From Helochares maculicollis (Eukaryota; Arthropoda; Insecta; Coleoptera; Hydrophilidae), in NCBI GenBank assembly GCA_033557835.1, contig JAWQRO010000307.1:1-43539 (forward strand): a stretch of DNA of 43,539 nucleotides, in the 5' to 3' direction. Shown piece by piece: positions 1 through 9,040 of this stretch; the first letter of the stretch is position 1, and the number at the start of each line of letters is the position of its first letter. Below the pieces are notes generated by a model. It did not search any database. It saw nothing but the letters and a program-made list of their open reading frames with translations, and was not told where the DNA came from. Both the position numbers and the translations under genes were made by a program.

Positions 1-319
1 ATTACTTTCAACAACATGGTTCAGCAATTATTTCCGGAAGTATTTTTTGTGATGTAGTTTTATTTTCTAATTTTAAAGCCGTTATTATAAATCTAATTTG
101 AAGGGGTGGCCTTCTATTAATATTAGATTTATTAGGGCGAGAGAACATTTGTGACATAACTTAAGTCTTTAAGCACAAGTTCAAGCAAGTTAAGAAATTT
201 TTCAAATTTTGATGCATAAACTTTTTCGTTGAGTTATAAAATTAAATTACTGTGTAAGCAAAAAATAAGATTGCTAGAAAGCATTTATTATGAAGCTGTG
301 GTTGAGGAAATCAAACTTA
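1..319. other. AT-rich flank, no gene seen
   Basis: No open frame of note, splice-linked exon or repeat that I recognise lies in this segment before the first mariner terminus. It is plain AT-rich non-coding DNA. Confidence 0.5.
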
Positions 320-1467
320 CCAGGTACGCAAGTTTAAAATGTTGTTTGTTTCATGAAAAATACGCAATTATTTAAGAACAATGGTAAAACAAAAGTATTG
401 GCTTTCGCTTTTTACATATTTTATTCATCTCTCGGGCAATTTATGGATACCCTTCCAAAAGAAAGCTATTGTTCAGCCAGTGCGCGTCCCATCGACGAGA
501 AGAGGTGATAATCAGAAGGCTCCATGTCTGATGAATACAGCGGGTGGGGTAGGAGTTCCCAACTAAGCGAATAAATCGTATCTTTGACAACTTTGGCTGA
601 ATGTGCAGGATCGCTGTCATGCTGCAGAATGACTTTGCCGTGTCTTCGAGCCCATTCTAGGCGTTTTTCGATCAATGCGTGGTTTATATTAATCATTTGT
701 TGTCTGTTTTAACTGTTTCGCCGAGTTTCTTCCTCACAAAACGTTCCGGTTTTGCACTCGACGTTTATGGTTGTCCTGGCATTAGCCACGATTTCTTACG
801 TTTGGGATTCTCAAAATATATCCATTTTCTATCGCCAGTTACAACCCGCTGCAAAAAACCCTTTCCCTTGTGACGTAAATGCAGCATTTTGCACACAGTT
901 TTTGTCTTTCCATCTGCCTTTCGTTCAGTTTGTGTGGAACCCAATTTCCAATCTTTTCAATCGTCCCGATGGCTGTCAGGTTATCGGAAATAGCTTGCCG
1001 AGTGACATTCAACTGTTGCGCCCTCACTTATTGTGTTTGTGTCGTCTTTGTCCAATAATGCTTGTATTTCGTAGTCTTCAAACTTTTTTGGTCGATTTCC
1101 ACGTTCTTTGTCAATAACATTGATATCGCCAGTTTTGAAACGTTGAAACCACCGTTCACAAGTCTTGAGAGTTGGAGCAAGATCGCCTTAAGTCTTTTCA
1201 AGAATTCGATGAATTTCCGATGCCTTTTTCTTTTGATTGAACAAGAAAATCATTACATGCCGCAAATGCTCTTTACTTGGCTCAAAATTTGATTTTTTTA
1301 ACACGAAAAAGAAGTATGCTACTAATTCGTAAACAACTTAACGAATATAACGCTTTGTAGTGGGCAGTCTTACCAAAAAATGGTGCTTTGGGCTCCAAAG
1401 GTTACTTCAATAGATTTCATGCGCCATCTCTTGACAACAAAACGATATTTTATACTTGCGCACCTTG
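320..1467 (-). mobile_element. mariner element A (mauritiana-like), decayed
   Basis: The element is bounded by imperfect terminal inverted repeats of about 30 bp. The left end reads CCAGGTACGCAAGTTTAAAA. The right end, on the minus strand, reads CAAGGTGCGCAAGTATAAAA. Both abut a TA dinucleotide (318-319 and 1468-1469), the mariner target duplication. The termini resemble the recalled Mos1/mauritiana-type end. The transposase frame lies on the minus strand. Length is 1,148 bp against about 1.28 kb for intact mariners. Compared with element C (17683-18899), which is clearly the same family, it lacks roughly 55 bp between the first and second catalytic aspartates (near 725-735). Family and boundaries are well supported; the subfamily name is from memory of the termini. 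Confidence 0.88.
372..1295 (-). pseudogene. mariner transposase relic (element A)
   Basis: The minus-strand frame has clear mariner DDE transposase blocks. These are the second helix-turn-helix with VTRQAIS and WVPHKLNERQ (around 880-1010), a GDRKWIYF block where GDEKW is expected (around 810-840), and the HPxYSxDxxPSDYHLF block carrying the last aspartate (around 500-540). The codon equivalent to the start ATG is AAA (1293-1295). A TAA stop follows after about 35 codons, and there are several frameshifts and an internal deletion. It cannot encode a functional transposase. Confidence 0.85.
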
Positions 1468-1767
1468 TATATCCAAAAGAATTGATGTTTTTGATTAGCT
1501 AATAATACATTATCTTGAAATGTAATTAAGTTTTCAATATTTAAATTTCTTTCTCATAACTAAAAAAAATCTCACGGTCAGCTGTGAAATCGGCTGCATT
1601 GTAATATTTTCGGAAAATCGGCAGGAAATTTAGAGTATATTCTAACTTAATTCAGAGTTACTAGCGAACACTTCTTAGTTTGTATATTTATAAGCAAATC
1701 CCCATTAATATTTATATAAAATTTGCTCAAACATAAATTAAAGCTCCAATTGTAAGTATTTAATTTA
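1468..1767. other. spacer between two mariners
   Basis: This is 300 bp of AT-rich sequence with no coding potential that I can support. The two TA-flanked elements on either side are independent insertions. Confidence 0.5.
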
Positions 1768-3015
1768 TTAGGTTAGCGCATAATTATTGAGGCTTTTCTT
1801 CGCGCTATTGTTTTCTTGCAGAAATGTGAGTTTTGTTTATTATTTTTTCATAAGCATAATCATCTCTTCTTCAGGAACAAAAATGATTACCGAAAATCAT
1901 CTTCATATTCGCCATATTATGCTCTACCATTTTGAGAAAGGTTGGAAGCCGGCAGAGTCAGTACGCTATCTCAACACACTTTTCGGCGAGGGAACGATCA
2001 GCAAATGTCAAAAAGATAGTTCAAGAGGTTCAAAACAGGCGCCACAAACCTTGCAGATGAAGAAGGAAGAGGTCGGGCATCGGATTTTGACGATCAGGCA
2101 CCGCTGCCAGCGGTGGGAGAGGACGAAAGCTTGACAACGCGAATGTTGGCTGACTTCAATGTCAACCTCTCAACGATCATTCGTTGTCTCAAAAAGCTCG
2201 GAAAGGTGTGGAAACTGGCTGGATTGGTCCCTCACGAGATCTTCAACAACAACAAAGCACGACGTGTAAGCATTTTTACCCATTTACTGCAGCAAGATGC
2301 ACAAACACAATTTTTGAAAAATCTTGTTACTGAGGATGAATCGTGGTTGTTGTTCAAAAAGTCAAACGAAAGAAAGTTTGCGTATCGCGAGGTGCTTCAC
2401 TCAATCGAATTCCAAAAGGCATCCACTGTAAGAAGGCTATGTTGTGTCTGGGGGACAGAAGCGGAATCATCCACTGGGAAATCATATCGAAGGGTATTTG
2501 TTATTGATTTAGCGACGCGGATGAACGGTAACAATGGCGATTCTCGGACAAAAATGGCAAGAGACAGTTCAACATTAACAGCGATGTCTCAACTTGACTG
2601 CCTTCACATTGCAATCGAAGCGCAACGGACACAAAAAACGAACAACATCGTCTTCCACCACGATAACGCTCGTCGTCATAGAACGTCGTGTCGTCGAATC
2701 GATCGCCGAGAAGCGATGGGATCTGATCCCAAATCCGCCATTTTTACCAGCCGAAGCTCCTACAGACTACCAGGTCAATCGCTCATTTAAAAACAGACCA
2801 AGGAACAAAATTTATGACGATTTGGATGACTTAGTGAACGATGTTAAATCGTGGATCGCCTCCAAGAATCATGACTTCTTCGCCCGTGGAATTGACCTGT
2901 TGCCAAGCAAATGGGATGCAGTTCTTGAAGTGGATGGTGACTGTGCCCCGAAATAATAATTCAATATTTTTATGTTATTTGTTGAAAAACCCGCAATAAT
3001 TATGCATCAACATCA
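1768..3015 (+). mobile_element. mariner element B (SETMAR-like transposase type), decayed
   Basis: Imperfect inverted termini flank this 1,248-bp element. The left end is TTAGGTTAGCGCATAATTAT. The right end on the minus strand is TGATGTTGATGCATAATTAT. Each is next to a TA dinucleotide (1766-1767 and 3016-3017). The near-complete length shows an element close to full size. The encoded protein is the mariner type often annotated in insects as SETMAR-like: no SET domain is present here, only the transposase part. Its ends and protein differ from elements A/C and D, so it is a separate invasion. Confidence 0.87.
1883..2956 (+). pseudogene. mariner transposase relic (element B)
   Basis: The frame starts with a plausible ATG and a typical N-terminus (HIRHIMLYHFEKGW, then LFGEGTISK). 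A frameshift near 2008-2020 moves it to the frame carrying SLTTRMLADFNVN and LKKLGKVWKLAG. The first catalytic aspartate is present in VTEDESW (the family usually has GDESW). The middle, about 2380-2640, is scrambled by further indels. HHDNAR carries the second aspartate near 2660, where another frameshift leads to the well preserved C-terminus (EAPTDYQVNRSF, then DDLDDLVNDVKSWIASKN). With the indels ignored, the DD34D spacing fits mariner. It is dead. Confidence 0.87.
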
Positions 3016-3843
3016 TAAATGAAGGACTGTGGATCAATACTGATAGTAGCTATTTCAATAAATTCTGCCTTTTACGTGTAAAAGTGTTCAGTGCTGATAT
3101 AGCGAAGAAAAGTCATTTCTATTGAAGAACATGAAGGTGCTTTTGTAAAATGGGCGCATTAAACAAGTTAATTTTCTTACTTGATGCATGAATAAATGGT
3201 CATGCGTGTGCAACATTTCAACACTAATGAATGCCACAGCTATCATAATCGATGTTATTTAAAAAAAAATCATAATAAAAAAATTTAGCTGAATTATAAA
3301 ACCTTCTTGGTGCTCAAACTTTTAAAAATTCACATAAAAATATATTACATAGAGCTGCTTAGGCCGTTTTGCTAAAGTTTTAATACGACAATATTGTAAT
3401 TTATAAGAAGTAAAAGTAACAGTGGACTAATTGCTGGTAATAATAATGGATATTTATACATGCAATTGTAACTATTATTAATATATAATCATAAAATTAG
3501 TATGTTTTTATCATGTATACACGATGGGTCTCTCCGATTTGCGTGGCAGGACGAGAACGTAGGACGAAGGGGTGGAGCCTAATAGGCAGTAAATTGAACG
3601 ATGAAATGGAGGAGTTTCTCTCTCGACTCCGGGGATTGCAAAGTAGGGTTGTTCCGGCGCAGGAATCCGGATACTTTAGTTAACAACTGAACGGCGGCTT
3701 GGCACGTGGCCCTTGTAATGCGCACGTGTTTCTCCTTCGATCACATCAGCTAAATCAAACCACTTTCCATAGGGAATCAACCTTGTTTTCCCTTCAAAAA
3801 GTTACCACCGTTTCCTCTGCTAAAACACCTGTAATCAGTCCAG
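3016..3843. promoter_or_regulatory. upstream region of the Ptf1a-like gene
   Basis: No gene is visible. The first 500 bp is AT-rich. From about 3520 the composition becomes less AT-rich. Two CACGTG E-boxes occur around 3701 and 3722. A TTTTCCC run (about 3786) and a CACCTG E-box (3826-3831) lie about 40 bp apart. In vertebrates the PTF1 complex binds a bipartite E-box plus TTTCCCA site, so autoregulation is possible, but the spacing here is not the canonical one or two helical turns. The regulatory reading is inference. Confidence 0.35.
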
Positions 3844-4032
3844 CCTGAAATTAGTGATTAATCCTAGAGTTGTTAATACTTCCTGAAATTAGTGATTTTT
3901 AACTAGAATTAGTTTACCAGAAATTAATGATTCCGTTCTGAATTAGTGATTGTTTCCTGAAGTTAACTATTTCTCTAAAAACTTGTGATTTTTTCTGGCT
4001 TTAGTAGTTTTTTCTAGAAATCTTAAAGATTT
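3844..4032 (+). repeat. degenerate tandem array, ~19-bp unit, about 10 copies
   Basis: Units begin near 3844, 3863, 3882, 3902, 3917, 3937, 3955, 3974, 3994 and 4013, giving a period of 15-20 bp and mostly 19. The consensus is close to CCTGAAATTAGTGATTTTT. The best copies (3844 and 3882) share the exact 16-mer CCTGAAATTAGTGATT. Later copies have drifted (for example CCTGAAGTTAACTATTTCT at 3955). The array ends about 110 bp before the ATG of the bHLH gene, so it may lie in the promoter or 5' UTR. Many units keep an ATTA core typical of homeodomain sites. Confidence 0.7.
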
Positions 4033-4142
4033 GAAAAATGGCCCGAGTGGTCTAATCTTGAAACGAAATAAACAATGTGCCCGTAGTGAAACAGTGCAAT
4101 ATGGTATTTTCGTCCTAGTCAGACCTTAAAAATTGAAATTCG

Positions 4143-5593
4143 ATGACGAAGATGTTCAATATGGACAACATCGATCTGGATGTTGTCAATCGCCAGTTTT
4201 TTTTCGAAGCGGGAAGCTACCTTGGCAACAATGGCAACAGCACTGGGTCGAGCTCCAGCAGTAATGGAGATTTGTTCCTCTATGATGAGAACAGCAGCGA
4301 CTCAGCCGGATCTACGTATTCCTTCAACAGTGATCAAGAAAACTCCAGTTCTAGTTCTAAAGAGTAAGTTGATTATTGATTACCTTGCGTCCATTTTTAA
4401 GGATTTAATTTGTTTGATGAGTGTATAATCCAAGTTTAAATTGCAGTTTTGTCCTTGCCGTCATTGATTTTCCCAATCAATTGTCAATTTTGCTTTTGAA
4501 TTCCGCTACTAAAGTTTTTAATTTCATACCTTTTTGTGTTTTCAGGAGAATTCACAGGCATAGGCGAAGAAGCAAATGTCCTCAACAGCAAATTCAACAA
4601 AGACAAGCAGCTAATTTAAGGGAAAGAAAAAGGATGCAGTCCATTAACGACGCTTTCGAGGGCTTAAGAGCTCACATTCCCACTTTGCCTTATGAAAAAC
4701 GGTTGTCTAAAGTAGATACTTTGAAGCTTGCGATTGGTTATATCAACTTCTTGAGCGAGCTGGTGAGGACTGACAGGAATTCTAATTCAGATTGCTTCAA
4801 TGGGCTCAGGAATACGTCTCAGCGGGACGAGCCAAAGAAAATTATAGTACGAGGTTCGTAGTATTCAATTTCTGTTTTTTTACCATTTATATGAAATTTC
4901 CTTTGCTTGAGACTTTTCACATCGTGTTTTTTTAAGTAATTTTTACACGCCCTCTTCTCCACTCATCATCGTATCAATTTCACACTTTTGTAAATAGTGA
5001 TAGCATATGGTGCATTAAGAACACTCTGTACATATAAATATATAATGTCCTCTATAGGTGTATCCGCGTACAGCTGTTTCGCGTAACGAATTATGACAAG
5101 GGGTACAATATAACAGTCATCATCCACCTACCTCGACGAACGGGCCCCTGATAATAGGGGTGGGTTGCCCTACGACCCTCCGGCAATCAATTTTAAATCG
5201 TACCACAATTAAAGAGCGCCTCACGGAAATAAACATAAATAAGTGGTCAATAAAACCATTAAACTGCAAACCTCTACCCCCAATTGCTTTTATTTATGAA
5301 GCCTACGCTTTTTATACTTTAGAAACTTCAAGACATTTCTGAAAATTTGTTTTTATTTGGAAAATCAATAGTTTGGAAATGAATTATTTTTCTTTGCAAT
5401 TTTTAAATCTTTACTTTTTTGGTTTTATTTAGGGTCCGGCGGAATTTACACAGCCCATTCATTATCTTGGTCAAGGGCAAAGGAGCCAAATTCTAATGGG
5501 GTAATGTACGCCAAAGTCTGGACCCCCGAAGACCCCAGAGCCGCTAAGAATGGAAGCAGCTCGTCTCAGTCCTTCACTTTACCACAGGACTAA
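4143..5593 (+). CDS. Fer1: Ptf1a/Fer1-like bHLH transcription factor
   Basis: Three exons (4143-4363, 4546-4853, 5433-5593) join in phase to give 229 residues. Residues 1-74 are Ser/Asn-rich and acidic. A basic stretch (75-103) leads into a bHLH domain (about 93-146). The run MQSINDAFEGLR and LPYEKRLSKVDTLKLAIGYI are diagnostic of PTF1A (Fer1, '48 related 1', in flies) rather than of other class II bHLH factors. Exon 3 holds two Trp motifs: HSLSW at 185-189 and AKVWTPEDPR at 203-212. In vertebrate PTF1A these bind RBPJ/RBPJL (Su(H) in insects). The protein is expected to be a nuclear DNA-binding factor acting with an E protein. Donors GA|GTAAGT and GAG|GTTCGT and both AG acceptors fit; the second donor is weak but is the only one that keeps frame. 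Confidence 0.93.
4854..5432 (+). other. intron 2 of the Ptf1a-like gene
   Basis: This 579-bp intron contains an unusually GC-rich patch around 5050-5220. The patch includes a CAGCTG E-box near 5070 and a short inverted repeat, CCCCT-gataat-AGGGG, near 5145. It could be an intronic enhancer, but nothing proves that. The rest is AT-rich. Confidence 0.4.
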
Positions 5594-5905
5594 AAGTAAA
5601 TTGTGCAATTCCTAACATTAGTTTATTATCAAAACTATTTTCCAACGATACATCTGTGAAATATTCCTTAAATTTCATAAATTATTTTGTCTCCCCTATT
5701 TTTATATGTTTATAATCTTATATTACATGTTATTTTGTTTTAAGTGCAACTATTTATGATGTAAATATTTATAAAAAAATACCACCTTACTCTAGTCAGT
5801 GAAGAGTTCAAGTAAATCTTAACAATCCTAGTCAACTTTGTCAATACTCATGCCCATATTGTGTAATTAGAATGTATATACATTTTTTATTATATATATA
5901 TAGTA

Positions 5906-5911
5906 AATAAA
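5906..5911 (+). terminator. poly(A) signal of the Ptf1a-like gene
   Basis: An AATAAA lies 313 bp after the stop codon at the end of an AT-rich 3' UTR and is followed by a T-rich stretch. It is the best placed signal for this gene. Confidence 0.5.
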
Positions 5912-6173
5912 CCCAATATATTCATATAAATCTGATGTTTTAATTCATTTTTTTTCAATTTCACAGTTTATGCACAATACTTTTTATAATATACGCAATA
6001 TTTTTAATATTATCTCCATAAAAATGAATAAATCATTAATATCCCTCTTCCCTCTTCTCCTCTGTAGTAGACAAAGGGAGACGAAGAGCTTTGCGGGGGT
6101 GGCGTTTCAGGACTTCGAAAATACCTACTGTACTTTGCACCAACTGTGTTTTCCCACGCATCCGCCTTCCCCG

Positions 6174-6229
6174 TGACGTCACGCGACGCCAAGCGTCGAT
6201 ATATCTTTAAGCTGCAGCCATTGGCTGCA
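6174..6229. promoter_or_regulatory. palindrome cluster with a full CRE
   Basis: Three symmetrical elements lie within 56 bp. TGACGTCA (6174-6181) is a perfect cAMP-response/ATF palindrome. CGACGC-CAA-GCGTCG (6184-6198) has perfect 6-bp arms. TGCAGCCA-T-TGGCTGCA (6213-6229) has perfect 8-bp arms and contains an inverted CCAAT box. The cluster sits in a local CpG-containing island in AT-rich DNA. It looks like a compact promoter or enhancer, but no gene start is visible beside it. Confidence 0.4.
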
Positions 6230-8540
6230 TTTGTTCTCTCCCACGGAGCTTCAGGAATGGCGAAAATATCCTTTTAAAGCCAGGAAAGCAAAACGAAAGC
6301 TGTGGAACTATATTTGAGTGGCGCAAAAAAATTAGCTGTTCGTAAAATTGGAGGATTTTTGATCGGATATGAAAAATCACCTATGTACCATTAAGCTGCG
6401 GTCTGCTTAAAGCCATGCTGATAAAATAATCCCTTCAATAATTATGTGTTATAACTTTTCAAGTCGTTGCACAACCAAATATTTGTAAACACTATACTAA
6501 AATTATATGGTCTATGCATTATTATCTAAATAGCTAATGAAATAGTCATAGAATCACCAAAAAAATTAATCATGAAAAATTATTTGATTTCTTGTCAAAT
6601 TTGGCACGGAAATGTGTTCAAAGATCAAAGTTTTTAAAAATGAAAATATTTTGTACATACATAAAGACACGGCTTATAAATATATTACGTTGGTTTTAGT
6701 TAATTTTGCTACAGGAAAAGTTAGACTGGATTTCAAATTGGTACTACTTGATCCTATTCACAATTGAAAAGAAGATCCATGAATAACTTACCTAAAGTTA
6801 TGAATAAAGAAACATGTTCTGTGTCGTCCAGAGTACACATACAATAATTTAGCTATTTTGCATTGAAAATACTTGCACAAACAAATATAGAAAATTTGTT
6901 TGGTTACTATGGAATCCAAATCGTCAATAAAAGACAGTCGAAATCCCAAACATTTTTGAATTAACTTTGGCCCTCTTCAAAAATTTTAGAGCAGCTCATT
7001 TTGAATTTTCAAGATTCCCATTTGGGTACTCAAAACAAAACAAATATCTTAAACATTCTGAAGCCTTTAAATGCAAAATGGCACCTGATTCGTACTTTTC
7101 ATGCGTTTCATTTCAATATTGAAAATGGTACTTACGGAAATTTCTTTGTTGGTCCCATTTTAAGGAAAACTTGTCGAATTGCTTAGATTTGCGTTCAATT
7201 GCTATTCGTCTTCATCCTTTTGTAGATTAGCACTCATGCTTCAATTATTACCACTGCGGGAAATTCAAACTGCATATAGCTTGCCAGATATGAGTTTTCA
7301 ATTTATTTACTCTCATTAATATTGGAGGATATATTTTGAGAAATTTTTTATTTCAAATCCAGGACTTTATATAATACTTTTAAGGTAATGAAACCATTTC
7401 GACTGCACCTTTCGGAGGAGGCTACCACGCAATGGTTGCTGTATGCATAAGGTATGGTTTAAATGCGCATATCATATCACATCTAAAACCAAGTGTAATC
7501 AAAACTATTCATCAAATAATCCCTCTACTGGATCCGGCCATTGAAACCGAATTAACTCATTGCCAGAGATGATTTTATTCGCTGAATTAAGTCTAGATGT
7601 CTAGATAATTATGGGGCGATACGGATACATTTTAAACACAAAGATAAAACTCGTAGGGAAATGAAACCAGAAAAGCTCATATAGTTAATAACTATAAGAA
7701 ATACCAGGGGAAACACAGCAAAACTAAGAGGACATAAGTAAGGTAAATAAAGCCCTATGAGCGTTTTTCACGCTCTTTCTACGGTCCTGTGGAATAATTA
7801 CTGCATTGATCTAATCACTACCATTTTCCACTAGAATAAATGCAGGTTTTGTTTGATCGATATCTAGCGATTCTCTTTTCATGTACTCCCCGGGATTAAA
7901 GGAATGAAGTCTGCGATTAAATAAAGCCCTTCGGTTTTGCGACGAGCCCTTGGTTCACAATGGAAACTTAAAAATCCCTTTAGCGAGGCGTGAATATGTA
8001 TCGGATGCGGTAAAGGGCGTAGGGCAGAGAACAAGGGTACAGAGGGCCTAATTCCACTCAAGGGCCTCCCCACATTAAAATTAAATAAACAAGAAAGCGC
8101 AGCTGGATATCATACACCTATTATTTGACCCTCTATAAAAATATTATTAAAACATGCCGACACCTGTTTGTACAAGATGAACCATTTTAATTATTTCTGT
8201 TTGCAAGCCCCTCTTTTAATTCTCTCAACATGCAGCAATGTGGAAGAGGTTGCTTTTCCATACGCTTCCTTAATTTACCAATAATTCGCTCTTAATTGCT
8301 GCGGTGGTGTAATGTAGTAAAGTACATTTTGCACTAAAGTCAATGAGTACTAAATCCGAATTTAATGAAACAAAAAGTGCTTGTACAGGTGTTTGTTAAC
8401 ACACGTGCACAAAATAAACAAAAACATCCCACACTTCTGCATATTTATAATATTCGGCGATTTCTACCGACAAATTCCTGATAAATCGCAGCCCGAGTCC
8501 AACTATGTAAATAAACACTCTTAGCAGGCACTTAATTCTA

Positions 8541-8698
8541 CCGCGTAGGCAACCAAACTTACAGCCGTGTTTGATTTTTAATGGAAAACATGTTTGCTTG
8601 GAAAGTCATGAACTTGCATTTAGTCAGCGTAGTAAGCATTACACGTAGAAATGCTATTTTCCGTTCATTGACCTTCGCATAGGCAACCTAACGTACAC
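8541..8698 (+). repeat. short direct repeat upstream of Ddi1
   Basis: CGCGTAGGCAACCAAACTTA (from 8542) recurs as CGCATAGGCAACCTAACGTA (from 8676). They match at 17 of 20 positions about 134 bp apart. Each copy contains one GGCAAC half-site of an RFX-type X-box, not a full site. No function is shown. Confidence 0.4.
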
Positions 8699-9040
8699 CA
8701 AGCTCATTAACGTATGTACTTTTAAAAATTCCCGAATTATCCGTTCCTATCGGCCGGTATTTTGACCTTTGCCTGCAAAGAAAGAACAAAAAGAAAGTTG
8801 TTTTTGCCAAACCGTTTATTTTCGGCGGCGACAATAAGAGAAAAACAGTCATTTAGAAAAAGTGAAAAATAGAGCGTAAACGGGACGTTTCATCTATCAG
8901 CCAATCAGCGATCGGTATTTCCTCGAGTGTCATTCGCAGTCCGATTTTTTCATCGTTTAGGTTAGGTTATGATGATCTGAGTGTCGAAGCGAAATTCCGT
9001 GTTTTTCTTCTTCTGGACAATTTTCAATCGTTCTCTCAAA

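Larger units (their letters stand above)
5912..9040. other. gene-poor intergenic region between Ptf1a-like and Ddi1
   Basis: I find no exon chain or conserved coding block in these 3.1 kb. A CpG- and palindrome-rich island lies at 6174-6229. A less AT-rich patch with short purine-rich runs lies at about 7880-8070. Two near-copies of a 24-bp motif lie at 8541-8698. The last ~150 bp holds CCAAT (CCAATCAGCGATCGG near 8901) and GGTTAGGTTA sequence, and probably contains the Ddi1 promoter and 5' UTR. Wide empty flanks are usual around developmental regulators. Confidence 0.5.

Noticed and set aside
1787..2956. A SETMAR histone methyltransferase fusion
   Set aside because: Only mariner transposase sequence is present between inverted termini. 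There is no SET domain.
8958..8972. TTAGGTTAGGTTA resembling the insect telomere repeat
   Set aside because: Only two and a half units, in a promoter-like region. Such short runs are common in insect DNA and do not indicate a telomere.
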